Source: G965233625 sp965233625
GTDB taxonomy: Bacteria > Planctomycetota > Planctomycetia > Pirellulales > Pirellulaceae
Assembly (NCBI GenBank): GCA_965233625.1
Contig: OZ247499.1
Coordinates: forward strand, 2,418,001-2,482,000
Direction of reading: 5' to 3'
DNA: 64,000 nt
Position 1 is the stretch's first letter; every line of letters starts with the position of its first letter. A model generated the notes under the pieces. It worked only from the letters and a program-made list of their open reading frames with translations. It did not search any database and had not been told where the DNA came from. This document shows positions 8,336 through 17,015 of this stretch, in pieces. The position numbers and the translations under genes are program-made.

Positions 8336-8740
8336 TTACTTCACCGCGAAGTCTTTCACGGTTGCTTCATCCTTGGAAACATCCACGCTGGATTTAAATT
8401 CCTGAAACAACGGCTTTCCTTGCGGCATTTCTGACTCCGGCTGAGCGTTGCCGTCGAAGCCGTTGATGATCACATCATGTGGGCCGCCGACGGTAGCTTT
8501 ACCTCCTTCGGCAGCGGTATCGTACTTCCCATCCTTGATTGCCGCCCTACCAGGAGGCCCTGAATTACCAGAAGCAGGGATGAACTGGATATCGCCAGCG
8601 GGCACGGGCGCACCGTTAAAAGTGACGGTGCCTGAAACGTCGTGTCCGCGTGGGTCAGACCCACAACCCGCCACCAAGCAGATCGAGAGCCCACAAACCA
8701 ACAAAACAAAACGGGAAGGTGACAGGAAAGAAACGGGCAT
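8336..8740 (-). CDS. Small carboxypeptidase-regulatory-like lipoprotein
   Basis: A 134-residue protein starts with a lipoprotein signal (SRFVLLVCGLSICLVAGC, then GSDPRG). The mature part is a small transthyretin/carboxypeptidase-regulatory-like beta domain (VSGTVTFNGAPVPAGDIQFIPASG, GKATVGGPHDVIING). Such lipoproteins are frequent in planctomycetes beside DUF1559 proteins, and here the DUF1559 gene lies 57 bases upstream on the same strand, so they probably form one unit. I chose ATG 8740 because it precedes the signal peptide; the frame opens slightly further with a TTG start. Function is unknown; it is probably an envelope protein. Confidence 0.82.
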   Translation of the reverse strand: MPVSFLSPSRFVLLVCGLSICLVAGCGSDPRGHDVSGTVTFNGAPVPAGDIQFIPASGNSGPPGRAAIKDGKYDTAAEGGKATVGGPHDVIINGFDGNAQPESEMPQGKPLFQEFKSSVDVSKDEATVKDFAVK

Positions 8741-8797
8741 AGAACAGTTCCGGGCAATGAAGCAGAAGCGAAGCAAGGGGGTGAAATTCAATTGGGA

Positions 8798-9682
8798 TCA
8801 GTCGGCAGTTTGCACTTCGCCGCCATTCCGGCTGGCAGTTGCTTTATAGACGGCGAAGTCAACCGTTTCTGGAATGAAGTGCACCGAGCCGTCGCCGTAG
8901 CCGAACTGCGCCCCACCAGGGTGATTACTCCCAAAGCTCATGTCGTTAAACAATGCGGTGTAGTCAGCATTAATGGCCTGGGCGACATTCTTTGCGGGCG
9001 CCATGTACTGGTTGTGTGCACCCCCACGCGCCCATGCGCGATAGCGTGTGTCATTGCCATCGCGGTCGCCCCAGGAGATCTCCCCAAACACCATCGTGCT
9101 GCTGGTGCCATCGGTAAGATGCTTAAAACCTAACTTCTCGTTCCAGGCAAAGGCGCCTTGGAGCGCCCAGCCGCCGTGGCTGCCGGCCGTATTCTCTTTG
9201 TAATTCGTGCCGGTCGTTGCGTTGGCACCGGTTGGCCCCATCACACCATAGTAGTGCGTGGTGTTGTCGCTGCCATTGTCGTCAGCTTTCAACTCCGTTC
9301 CGCTCGGGCAAAGAAATCCGTCCACGGGCTGCTGGGTTAAGGGACGGTTGGTGGAAGTAGTGAAAGCCTCGGCCTGGTTGAAGCGGTCGTACAAGTTTTG
9401 TTGTTCCATAAACGGCAGCAAGGCGACATGCAACGACAAACCATTGCCTACCGTGGTTGCGCCGACGGGAAAGTAGCCATAGGTATCGTGATGGTTGTGC
9501 AAGGCAAGGCCAAGCTGCTTCAGATTGTTAGTGCAAGACGAACGGCGGGCAGCTTCGCGGGCAGCCTGTACCGCAGGTAGCAACAAGGCGACCAGCACGC
9601 CGATGATGGCAATCACAACGAGAAGCTCTACCAGGGTAAAACCACGTTTTTGAGAGTGCTTGCGCACTGGGAAACAGTCCAT
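8798..9682 (-). CDS. DUF1559 domain protein with type IV prepilin-like N-terminus
   Basis: The 294-residue protein begins with a short basic leader and a class III prepilin signal (KRGFTLVELLVVIAIIGVLVALLLPAVQAAREAARRSSC), with cleavage expected between G and F by a prepilin peptidase. The rest is the planctomycete DUF1559 domain, ending in the characteristic FGYGDGSVHFI segment. Planctomycete genomes carry many copies; they are thought to be pseudopilin- or surface-associated, but the function is not established. ATG 9682 is preceded by AAAGG at good spacing; an upstream TTG start would add residues without similarity. It is followed by the small lipoprotein gene. Confidence 0.93.
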   Translation of the reverse strand: MDCFPVRKHSQKRGFTLVELLVVIAIIGVLVALLLPAVQAAREAARRSSCTNNLKQLGLALHNHHDTYGYFPVGATTVGNGLSLHVALLPFMEQQNLYDRFNQAEAFTTSTNRPLTQQPVDGFLCPSGTELKADDNGSDNTTHYYGVMGPTGANATTGTNYKENTAGSHGGWALQGAFAWNEKLGFKHLTDGTSSTMVFGEISWGDRDGNDTRYRAWARGGAHNQYMAPAKNVAQAINADYTALFNDMSFGSNHPGGAQFGYGDGSVHFIPETVDFAVYKATASRNGGEVQTAD

Positions 9683-9806
9683 GAACGGCCTTTGCGAAAC
9701 GATGAGGAGGTGGATAAGAACTACCGTCCTCAAGTTTAGCCGTTTTCGCCAACCGTGCAAAGGAATTGCACCCGGTATTTTGCCGTTAGGTTGGCGTCGC
9801 GGGCGC

Positions 9807-10832
9807 CTACTGCGCTACGGATCGCGAGCCATTAGGCGAACCCTGGATCGGTTCGCCAGCTGGAAGCGGCCGGCTTGCCGTGCGAAAACCGCGCTCATAA
9901 AGAAAGGTCTTCAGGCTGCGGAAGCCGCGGAAATCCTGTGGATAAACCCAGACGGTGATCGTAACCCGCTCTGGGTCTAAGTCGGCCAGACGGCCGGCGA
10001 GGTCAGAACCTGGCTGCAAGGCTTCGGTCAACGTTTCTCCGATACGGTCAGAGACGCTCGCCAACGTGAAGGCCTTCAGTTCCGCGTGCGTTGCAGCAAC
10101 CGGACCTTGCGGGGTGTGGCGTAGCTTCCGCGCCTTCCGCAATGTGTAGCGCATACGGAAACCGTCGACCGGGCCGATCACCTCCGTAAACTCATCCGCA
10201 TCGCGGAGCTTCCAGATTTTATTAGGCGCCTCTGCTTTAAGCCGCTCTTGCAGAACGTCTAAGGGCACATATGCGAGTCGTCCATTTAGCAGACGGAAAT
10301 GGATCTCTTTGTTGAAAACAGCTTTCGCCAGCGGCGTGGGAATGTGCTCCAGTTCATTCCGCGGCCGGCCCGCAGCCTGCACCGCAGCGCGGCGGCGGGT
10401 GAGGTCTTCCAGTTGCTGCTGCAAGCGTTGCGCTTCGGCCTGCTGGGCAAACCGCTGGCGGTCAACGTCCGCCAGGTTTTTTGTCTCTTCATCAAGACGT
10501 TGCTGAAGCCGCACCGTCAGCAGATCAATCTGTTGCCGCTCCTTTTCGTAAGCAGAGAGAGAGCGGCTGGCGAGGTTCACTTTCCGGCCGATGTCGTTGA
10601 TATCCGCTTCGATATTAGCGGCCGTCTGTTGCGCGATGGCGACGGCTGTCCGTCGTGCGGTTTCGTCCTTGACGGGTGTTGCTGCGACGGACTTCGACTG
10701 CACCATCGCGTCCTTCGCGCGGACGCCGACGATCATCACCAGAATAATAAGAATGCCGACCAGGTTAGCGACGATGTCTAGAAACGAATCCTGCCCAGGT
10801 TCGTCAAATTGCGAAGTCCGTTTTCTACTCAC
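9807..10832 (-). CDS. Large ExbD-like protein with single membrane anchor (Asp retained)
   Basis: The 341-residue protein has one N-terminal transmembrane helix beginning SFLDIVANLVGILIILVMIVG. It holds an aspartate (D19) at the start of the helix, the place where ExbD/TolR/MotB proteins carry the proton-relay residue. A long predicted coiled coil rich in Gln, Glu, Arg and Leu (about 75-150) and a periplasmic-type globular domain follow. Canonical ExbD is about 140 residues, so this is much larger. Its start overlaps the stop of the gene before it by four bases, indicating translational coupling. It is likely the force-transmitting subunit of the neighbouring MotA/ExbB-like channel. Identity beyond the superfamily is not determinable here. 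Confidence 0.7.
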   Translation of the reverse strand: MSRKRTSQFDEPGQDSFLDIVANLVGILIILVMIVGVRAKDAMVQSKSVAATPVKDETARRTAVAIAQQTAANIEADINDIGRKVNLASRSLSAYEKERQQIDLLTVRLQQRLDEETKNLADVDRQRFAQQAEAQRLQQQLEDLTRRRAAVQAAGRPRNELEHIPTPLAKAVFNKEIHFRLLNGRLAYVPLDVLQERLKAEAPNKIWKLRDADEFTEVIGPVDGFRMRYTLRKARKLRHTPQGPVAATHAELKAFTLASVSDRIGETLTEALQPGSDLAGRLADLDPERVTITVWVYPQDFRGFRSLKTFLYERGFRTASRPLPAGEPIQGSPNGSRSVAQ

Positions 10833-12352
10833 GGCTGCTTCCTTTCGACAATCAGTCCGCTTCCTTTCAACAGCGATTCCAGGTCTGCGAAACGCTGCGC
10901 GCCGCCGGGCGCCACCTCAACACTAAGTATCGGTCGCCAGTACGCGCGGTTTCCTGCTGTTCCCCACCTTTTCATAAAGTCCCACACCTGCGAGACAAAT
11001 TCGTCCACGGCCGCGCGTGTATCACCTTCAAACGGCACGGGCCGCGGACTGAACTCACCGGCAACTTCCGGCAGCAAGGTGATTCGGTCGCGCATCACAA
11101 CAACACGGATCGGGCGGGTGATCGCCGTGGCGCCGCCGGCCGCATTGGGCAGCCCCCAGTTCTGACCGCGTGTGGCTGACAGCGGTTGTGGCTGTCCGCC
11201 TGGCTGCGAAGCCGTCGCTCCGGCTGCTGGCTGCTTTTGGGTGCTTCCATTCAAACGACGATCCGCCGTCTGCTGGTGGGGCGGTGTTTCACCAGGTTGA
11301 AAGGCGAAGGGTTGCCCCGGCTTACGTTCTCCGCTGGCGAAAGTGCGTGTTGCTGACTCGCCATCGTCGTTGATGAATCCGCCGCTACGCGATGCACGCA
11401 GACCGCCGTTGCCCTTGTAACGCTGTGGCTGTGCGGCAGCCAGCAACGCCATCCGGCGCCGCGCTTTGGTAACGGTTTCCTGCAACAAGGCCCGCAACGC
11501 CGGGTCGGCCGCCGGGTATTCCAGCTGCATTTCCTCGTCGATTAATTCGTACCCGAAACGGTCATCCCAGAACTGCATCGCCGCACGCGCTGCCGTGTAG
11601 GATGTGGCGCCGCCGGGACGCACCAGAAGTAGGGGATAAGGCTCTCTTTCGTCCTCTTGTCCATATTTGGCCCAGTAGATCCGCACGGCTTTGAGCGCCG
11701 CGTCTAATGGATTGCCTTGCACCAGCGGCGGTTGAAAGTCGCCGGCAACCAGCACAATGTTTTCCGGCTGAATAATGACGGCGTTGGCGGTGCATTCCAG
11801 AAACACAGGCCGGCGGTTGGTGCCTGAGAAGGTGCGATGCATCACGATGGCGTACGAGGCAGGCTTACTGGCGGCGGCCTTGCGGGCGATCTCTAATGCC
11901 CTGGATTCGTTTTCAATCTGCAACCGCAACTGGGCAATCTGCTGGTTGATCTGCGACGTCTCGCCGCTGCCTGCGTTACCCTGGTCCTGCAGTGATTTCG
12001 CTTGTGCGATCAGCAGCGAGAGCTTTTCTTTGGCGGTGTTGATCGTGTCTTCCAGGTAGCCAATGCGCCGCCGTCGCTGTTCAAGCTGGTCCAACAACTC
12101 TTCGCGTTGCTTATTCAGGATATCGTGGCGCCAGTCGGCGTCTTCGATTTTGTGATCCAGCTCCGTCATCAACTGCCGTTGCTGCTCGGCCTTTTCCGCT
12201 TGTTGCTGCTCCACTTCGCTAGCGACAACGCGCGCCTGCTGCACCATGATGACAAGCAGCACGATGAGCGAACCCATCGTACAGATCAGCACGGCCAGAA
12301 ACGGAAAGAGCGACAGGCTGATGCCCGGCTTGCGCGAACGACGGCGCCTCAT
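10829..12352 (-). CDS. Second, larger ExbD-like/coiled-coil membrane protein (no membrane Asp)
   Basis: The 507-residue protein has an Arg-rich N-terminus and one transmembrane helix (FPFLAVLICTMGSLIVLLVIM, about residues 17-37). It lacks any acidic residue in the helix, unlike its neighbour. A coiled coil follows (about 40-160), then a mixed globular region, a low-complexity Gln/Pro/Gly/Ala linker (about 330-390) and a C-terminal domain. It overlaps both neighbours by four bases, so the three genes are almost certainly cotranscribed and coupled. Planctomycete relatives are annotated as hypothetical or biopolymer-transport-like. The role is inferred only from the operon and topology. Confidence 0.65.
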   Translation of the reverse strand: MRRRRSRKPGISLSLFPFLAVLICTMGSLIVLLVIMVQQARVVASEVEQQQAEKAEQQRQLMTELDHKIEDADWRHDILNKQREELLDQLEQRRRRIGYLEDTINTAKEKLSLLIAQAKSLQDQGNAGSGETSQINQQIAQLRLQIENESRALEIARKAAASKPASYAIVMHRTFSGTNRRPVFLECTANAVIIQPENIVLVAGDFQPPLVQGNPLDAALKAVRIYWAKYGQEDEREPYPLLLVRPGGATSYTAARAAMQFWDDRFGYELIDEEMQLEYPAADPALRALLQETVTKARRRMALLAAAQPQRYKGNGGLRASRSGGFINDDGESATRTFASGERKPGQPFAFQPGETPPHQQTADRRLNGSTQKQPAAGATASQPGGQPQPLSATRGQNWGLPNAAGGATAITRPIRVVVMRDRITLLPEVAGEFSPRPVPFEGDTRAAVDEFVSQVWDFMKRWGTAGNRAYWRPILSVEVAPGGAQRFADLESLLKGSGLIVERKQP

Positions 12353-13683
12353 GCCGCACGCTCCTGTGGTTTGCTTTGCAACTCAACTTTAGGGACGCTG
12401 TCGCCATCGTCTGATAGTCGCGACGTCAGCAGATGAATGGCAGCCGATAGGCTCATCACCGTCTTCTCGAAGTTTTTGGCCCCGGCCAGTGCGGCCAGGT
12501 TACCGTTGAGCGCCTGTTCCAGTTTCACCACATCCGCCGTCGCTTCCACGGCGCGGGTCAGCACGGCTGTCTGCTTGGCTAGTTCCTGCTGCTGCACGGC
12601 GGAGTTATTCGCGCTGGCAGCAATGGCTTTTTCCAGCCCGTGTGTCCGCTGCGCGGCCTGGTTAGCAACGGCCTGACTGCTGGCGGCAACCGCCTGTGCA
12701 TGTTTTTCTAATGAAGCGTCAAGTGCGGCGGCCAGTGTGCGTTGCAGGTGTTCGCCAGATTCAGAAGTTAAGCGGGCCCAGCTTTCATGGGCGGCTTCAA
12801 TCGTTCCCTGCCAGAGCTGTGCCTGCTTCTGCACTAGATGCTCACTGGCGCGAAGCACGGACCGGCTCATACGTTCAACCGATGCCAGCACCGGGTCGCT
12901 GTCTCCGCCGAAGGTTTCAAAACGGCCGGTCAACTCTTCGTTAACACGGGCGTCGACCTGCATCAGCAACTGCGTTTCCAGCCGGTCAATCAAAAACTGA
13001 ACAAACATCAGCACAATGGAGAGCGAAAGAGCGAGCGCCGTTGTATCGAAGGCGATATACAAACCGCCGAGCAGGCCGGACATCGCTGCCTGAAAGTCGC
13101 TATCCAACTGATCAGCACGCAAGCCGCCCAGCGCCTGCGTGATACCGATCACCGTGCCCAGAAAGCCCAACATGGGCGTCGCCCAGATCAGGATACGCAC
13201 CAGCGCGTAACTATCGTGCTGACGTTCCGCAGAGATGTCCGCCAGATATTTCAGCTCATCATCTAAATTGGCGGCGGATTGCTTGCGGTCTACGGATTCA
13301 ATCGCTTCGATCAGCCGTTGGCCCAGATAGCTTTTCTGCAGCCGGGCTGGCAGGGCGAGCAGGTCTTCCAGCAGGCCGCTGCACTCGCTGGGCGACTGCG
13401 GCGTCGATGGCATCGCAGGCAGCCGGATATCGCGGAACGAGGTGTATTGGCTGGCGACGTTCAGCAGTTTCAGACCCAGCGCGGCAAGACCGACAAAGAA
13501 CATGCCGGTTGCCAGTTTGGAGATCCAGAACCCAGCGAAGTACCGCGTGAGCAGGTCGCTCTGCAACGGCCCCCAGAGGATCAGCACATAAAACAGCCCG
13601 CAGCCCCACAGCCCCAGAAATACCGGCCAGCCGAGGTTGCCTACGATTTGTAGCAACGAATTCTTGGCGTTCTGTTTCGACAC
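12349..13683 (-). CDS. MotA/TolQ/ExbB proton channel family protein with long helical tail
   Basis: The 444-residue protein has four hydrophobic segments: two near the N-terminus (about 14-37 and 52-77) and the conserved pair ILIWATPMLGFLGTVIGITQALGG and YIAFDTTALALSLSIVLMFVQFLI. The latter pair carries the Gly/Thr-rich MotA/ExbB channel signature. After residue 235 comes an Ala/Gln-rich helical tail of about 200 residues, expected to be cytoplasmic. It is the first gene of the coupled trio with two ExbD-like partners; its stop overlaps the next start by four bases. The complex should use an ion gradient to do mechanical work across the envelope; the target is unknown. Confidence 0.85.
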   Translation of the reverse strand: MSKQNAKNSLLQIVGNLGWPVFLGLWGCGLFYVLILWGPLQSDLLTRYFAGFWISKLATGMFFVGLAALGLKLLNVASQYTSFRDIRLPAMPSTPQSPSECSGLLEDLLALPARLQKSYLGQRLIEAIESVDRKQSAANLDDELKYLADISAERQHDSYALVRILIWATPMLGFLGTVIGITQALGGLRADQLDSDFQAAMSGLLGGLYIAFDTTALALSLSIVLMFVQFLIDRLETQLLMQVDARVNEELTGRFETFGGDSDPVLASVERMSRSVLRASEHLVQKQAQLWQGTIEAAHESWARLTSESGEHLQRTLAAALDASLEKHAQAVAASSQAVANQAAQRTHGLEKAIAASANNSAVQQQELAKQTAVLTRAVEATADVVKLEQALNGNLAALAGAKNFEKTVMSLSAAIHLLTSRLSDDGDSVPKVELQSKPQERAA

Positions 13684-13954
13684 AATGACTTCCTTTATCG
13701 CCGGTTTCTACATCAGCCGCGGATGCGGCGGCGAACCAGCACATTCACTAAAATCGGCATAACCCTTCATCGTCTTCAAGCGAATCCTGCCGCTTCTGGC
13801 GGATCAGCGCAGGGGTGAAGGCGCGCGGAGTTTCGGCGGAAACGCCAAATCACGCAAGACAGAATCGCCACTTTTCCCGGTTCCGCTAGAATGACAGCAG
13901 CCTGCACCGGCATGCATTCACCCATTGCCATCAGAATCTGAAGCCTCGCCGCCT

Positions 13955-15199
13955 ATGCAACCCACCAAGCCTGTCAGCTACTTCGCCCCGCTCGTTTTCA
14001 CAGGCGCCGGCGACGTGTTGCGCGACGGTGTTCTGACGATTGCCGCCGGCAAGATTCAGCGCGTTGAGCCTTATCGAACGGGCATGCAGGTTCATGCGAT
14101 GGAAAACTGCGCGATCATTCCGCCATTGGTCAACGCACACACGCACCTTGAGTTCAGCGGCCTGTCGCAACCGTTTCCCGCTGGCGAATCTTTCGCTGCC
14201 TGGATTCAGCAGGTGGTGCAATGGCGGCGCCAGCAGTCACAGCATGAAGACTATCTGCCGCATCGGGAACAAGCCATCAGACAGGGGCTGAATGAATCCG
14301 TCGCGGCAGGTGTGGCCGCCGTTGGCGATATCGTGACCCAGCCTTGGTTTCATCCGCCTTACAACCGTCGGGATATTCAGTCCGTGCAGTTCCTGGAACT
14401 GCTCGGCGTGAGTGACCAACGATGTCACACATTACAGGAGGAAGCCGGTCAGCACGTTGCTTTGACTCAGGCAGGAGGTCTGCAACCCGGACTAAGCCCG
14501 CATTCGCCTTACACCACAACGCCTGAACTAGTTCGTGTTGCGGCGGAACATTCCAGCCGTCACCAGCGACCTATCGCCATGCATCTGGCGGAAACCCGTG
14601 AAGAACTGTTGTTTCTGAACGACCGTAGCGGCCCGCTGTCCGAAATGCTGGAAGCTGCCGGCATGTGGCGCCAGGATGCACCGCCAGCGGGCGCCCGGCC
14701 GCTGGACTATTTAAAGCAACTTGCCGGCGCGCACCGCGGGCTGGTTGTGCATGGCAACTATCTAACGCAGGAAGAAATAGAATTCATCGCCGGGACAAAG
14801 CATCTTTCCGTTACGTACTGTCCACGCACGCACACGCACTTCGGCCACGAACCGTATCCGCTGCAAGCCATGCTAGATGCTGGCGTCCGCGTGTCACTGG
14901 GCACAGACTCACGCGCTTCCAATCCAGATCTTTCGCTCTGGGAAGAAGTCAAACACGTGCACCGGCAGCACCCGGAAGTCCCGCCCCAACAACTCCTGGC
15001 GATGGCAACAGCCAACGGCGCCTTTGCCACGCAGTTGGAAGACGAGATCTCTACGTTAACAACAGGCAAACGCGGCGTGGCGACGGTCATTCAGCTACCT
15101 AACGCGAAAGATGCATCCAGCGGAAACACGGACGCCATCTGGGAGCGTCTGTTGCATGAAGCTACCATAGCCCTGCCGCTGGGTGCGGCAAACATGTAA
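13955..15199 (+). CDS. Amidohydrolase family metal-dependent hydrolase (deaminase-like)
   Basis: The 414-residue protein has the amidohydrolase metal motif VNAHTHLEFS (H62, H64), a third histidine in AMHLAETREE, a fourth in VVHGNYLTQEE, and the catalytic aspartate in LGTDSRASN. This arrangement is typical of the chlorohydrolase/S-adenosylhomocysteine-deaminase clade. The HxHLEFS form resembles the aminodeoxyfutalosine deaminases (MqnX) of menaquinone synthesis, but no other futalosine-pathway gene is present in the window, so the substrate is open. ATG 13955 begins the N-terminal beta-sandwich; an upstream TTG is less likely. The gene diverges from the MotA operon across about 270 bases in which I see no further gene. 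Confidence 0.82.
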   Translation: MQPTKPVSYFAPLVFTGAGDVLRDGVLTIAAGKIQRVEPYRTGMQVHAMENCAIIPPLVNAHTHLEFSGLSQPFPAGESFAAWIQQVVQWRRQQSQHEDYLPHREQAIRQGLNESVAAGVAAVGDIVTQPWFHPPYNRRDIQSVQFLELLGVSDQRCHTLQEEAGQHVALTQAGGLQPGLSPHSPYTTTPELVRVAAEHSSRHQRPIAMHLAETREELLFLNDRSGPLSEMLEAAGMWRQDAPPAGARPLDYLKQLAGAHRGLVVHGNYLTQEEIEFIAGTKHLSVTYCPRTHTHFGHEPYPLQAMLDAGVRVSLGTDSRASNPDLSLWEEVKHVHRQHPEVPPQQLLAMATANGAFATQLEDEISTLTTGKRGVATVIQLPNAKDASSGNTDAIWERLLHEATIALPLGAANM

Positions 15200-15221
15200 C
15201 AACTCTTAGGGCATTTCAATT

Positions 15222-15401
15222 GTGAACCTGTTTTTCCTGCTGTTTGTTCTGTTCGCTTTACTTCTCATTGGCAATGCAGTGCGATCCTTCATCGGGGCTG
15301 CAAAAGGGCAGAACCGCACCGCAGCCATCGCCAATGGCGTTGTCTCCATCGTGGTAGCCGTCATTGCCGTCCTGGTGGGCCACTACATGTTCAACTTCTG
15401 A
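15222..15401 (+). CDS. Small membrane protein of 59 residues
   Basis: Reading GTG 15222 to TGA 15399-15401 gives a protein with two strongly hydrophobic helices (LFFLLFVLFALLLIGNAV and VVSIVVAVIAVLVGHYMF) separated by a short polar, basic loop (RSFIGAAKGQNRT). It starts 22 bases after the amidohydrolase stop, so it may be translated from the same transcript. The ribosome-binding site is poor (TTAGGG, somewhat far upstream). The regular amphipathic pattern and the intact stop argue for a real gene; the family is not recognised. Confidence 0.55.
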   Translation: MNLFFLLFVLFALLLIGNAVRSFIGAAKGQNRTAAIANGVVSIVVAVIAVLVGHYMFNF

Positions 15402-15432
15402 ACGCGGCCCATGCAATGCGAAGAACAAAGGC

Positions 15433-15506
15433 ACCCCGGGCAGGACTTGAACCTGCAACATCCGCTTTAGAAGAGCGGTGCTCTATCCAGTTGAGCTACC
15501 GGGGCG
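15433..15506 (-). tRNA. tRNA-Arg (anticodon TCT)
   Basis: On the minus strand the 74-base sequence folds as a cloverleaf: acceptor GCCCCGG/CCGGGGT, D-arm GCTC/GAGC, anticodon stem CCGCT/AGCGG with loop CTTCTAA, five-base variable region, and T-arm GCAGG/CCTGC with loop TTCAAGT. The anticodon TCT reads arginine AGA (and AGG by wobble). The acceptor has a G-U pair at 1-72. The full CCA end is not encoded. Confidence 0.95.
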
Positions 15507-15623
15507 TAGTTGTCTTGTAGAGAAGACGTTTGGTGGAAGATATTTGATGAGGATGCGCAAGTTTAACGCGTCCATCGAATTTTGACAATTTGGCTACCCG
15601 ATTGTGCCGCAGCATTTGCCTTT

Positions 15624-16973
15624 CTACCAATCCGGGCGTGGGACGGTCTTTAACTTACCGTTCTGCAGCACCTGAAACTGTGCGTTTGCGTTGGCGATGC
15701 TGACAAGCGGGTCGCCGTTGCGGATGGCGTGAATGTGCTTCATCATGCTGCGCTCGAATGTCGCGTTCAGGATGTATTCTTCCGTTGTTTCCGCCTTGGC
15801 GGTCCGCCGGGTGTAGACTCCAGCTTTTACCTCCGCGGCCGCAGGGACGGCAGAGAAGGCGGCAGCGACGATCCACAGCGTTAGGCCCGTCGTCAGCTGC
15901 GCGTAGTCTTCGTAGCGGGCATACTGCGGACGCTTCACCTGCGTGACTTCTCCGCGTGCATTGCGACGGTGCTCCATTTCCGGGAAAACCTCTTCAATGC
16001 CCGGCAGTTCCAGGTTCAACAGCACCAGCCCGGCGCCAATCACGGCACAATCGCAGCGCGTCGCCAACGGGAAATTCAAATCGGTAAGGTGCGCCTGCAA
16101 CGCCGTATTGGCGGCTTCGGTTTCGCCATCCAATAGAAGCTGACAAAACTCCGTGCGTTGAAGTTCGCTCTGCTGCCAACCCTCGCGGGCCGAAGCGGTT
16201 TGTAGCTTGTGCTGCTGCACTTTTTCGTCGTAGGCAGCGATGATCTCTTTCAGACGCTGCGGCCACATTTCTTCCACTTGCCGCATGACGCTGGCCTTGA
16301 ACTCCTGCGACCACCAGGCCGTGACCGCCAACCAGGCAACGCCACACACGACCGCCGTCACGACGAGCCCCAACAGCGTTCCCAGAAACCCGCCCACCGT
16401 CAGAAACGCAAGCAACCCCGCCAGTAACGAACCCGCCACGATGCACACCTTGAACAGCAAGGGCACGGGTTGCCGGGCAAGATGCTGATCGAAGATGCTC
16501 AGGGTGAACTGCACCTTTTCGAAGGTCACATTAGGCTTCGACGGCGGTGGTGTTTCGTCCTTGTAGGGCAATGGTTCTACCGCCTGACGGTAGGCTTCGG
16601 GCGGCGTGTAGAGAATCTCCTCGCGCCATGTTTCCAGCAGTTCAAGCCGTGCAGCATTGACCGCCGCGGGAGAAGTTTCCTGGTGCTCCTCCTCGGCTTG
16701 CTGGCGGGTGGCGTGTTCTTCCAGACGCATCGCCTCTTGCTTGCGGATGCTTTCGTGCGCGGTAGGCAAACTTGCCAAGTGCTTGCTGAAGGCGAAGCCA
16801 ACGCCCGGCAGGCTCAGCGTGCGAATGGCGCCTTGTGATTCTGCCGGTATGATTTCGTCTTTTTGATCTGGCAGCAAGCGGTTGTCGAAGTAGGGATGCG
16901 AACCATCGAGCAGCAGCGGATTGGCTCTGATGCCGCTGTTTAGTTCAACCCGGTGCCGGAATTGAAATCCCAT
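15624..16973 (-). CDS. Uncharacterised membrane protein with DUF4236-like N-terminus
   Basis: The 449-residue protein starts MGFQFRHRVELNSGIRAN, which resembles the opening of DUF4236 proteins (MGFRFRK-type), and a second patch (LSLPGVGFAFSK) resembles the same domain after an insertion. A charged helix rich in Glu/Gln follows (about 80-150). Next are two adjacent transmembrane segments (LFKVCIVAGSLLAGLLAFLTV and LGTLLGLVVTAVVCGVAWLAV) and a soluble C-terminal domain of about 220 residues. It is transcribed away from the symporter gene, 42 bases downstream of that gene's end. I do not recognise the C-terminal domain and assign no function. Confidence 0.7.
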   Translation of the reverse strand: MGFQFRHRVELNSGIRANPLLLDGSHPYFDNRLLPDQKDEIIPAESQGAIRTLSLPGVGFAFSKHLASLPTAHESIRKQEAMRLEEHATRQQAEEEHQETSPAAVNAARLELLETWREEILYTPPEAYRQAVEPLPYKDETPPPSKPNVTFEKVQFTLSIFDQHLARQPVPLLFKVCIVAGSLLAGLLAFLTVGGFLGTLLGLVVTAVVCGVAWLAVTAWWSQEFKASVMRQVEEMWPQRLKEIIAAYDEKVQQHKLQTASAREGWQQSELQRTEFCQLLLDGETEAANTALQAHLTDLNFPLATRCDCAVIGAGLVLLNLELPGIEEVFPEMEHRRNARGEVTQVKRPQYARYEDYAQLTTGLTLWIVAAAFSAVPAAAEVKAGVYTRRTAKAETTEEYILNATFERSMMKHIHAIRNGDPLVSIANANAQFQVLQNGKLKTVPRPDW

Positions 16974-17015
16974 AAGCCTGCTTTGTCTATTGCCATTTGC
17001 CGGCCGCTGTTAACT

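Noticed and set aside
12349..13683. Zorya-type defence system suggested by the long-tailed MotA-like protein
   Set aside because: No ZorC, ZorD or ZorE-like gene is adjacent, and the two partners are not the OmpA-like ZorB form; a housekeeping envelope system is more likely.
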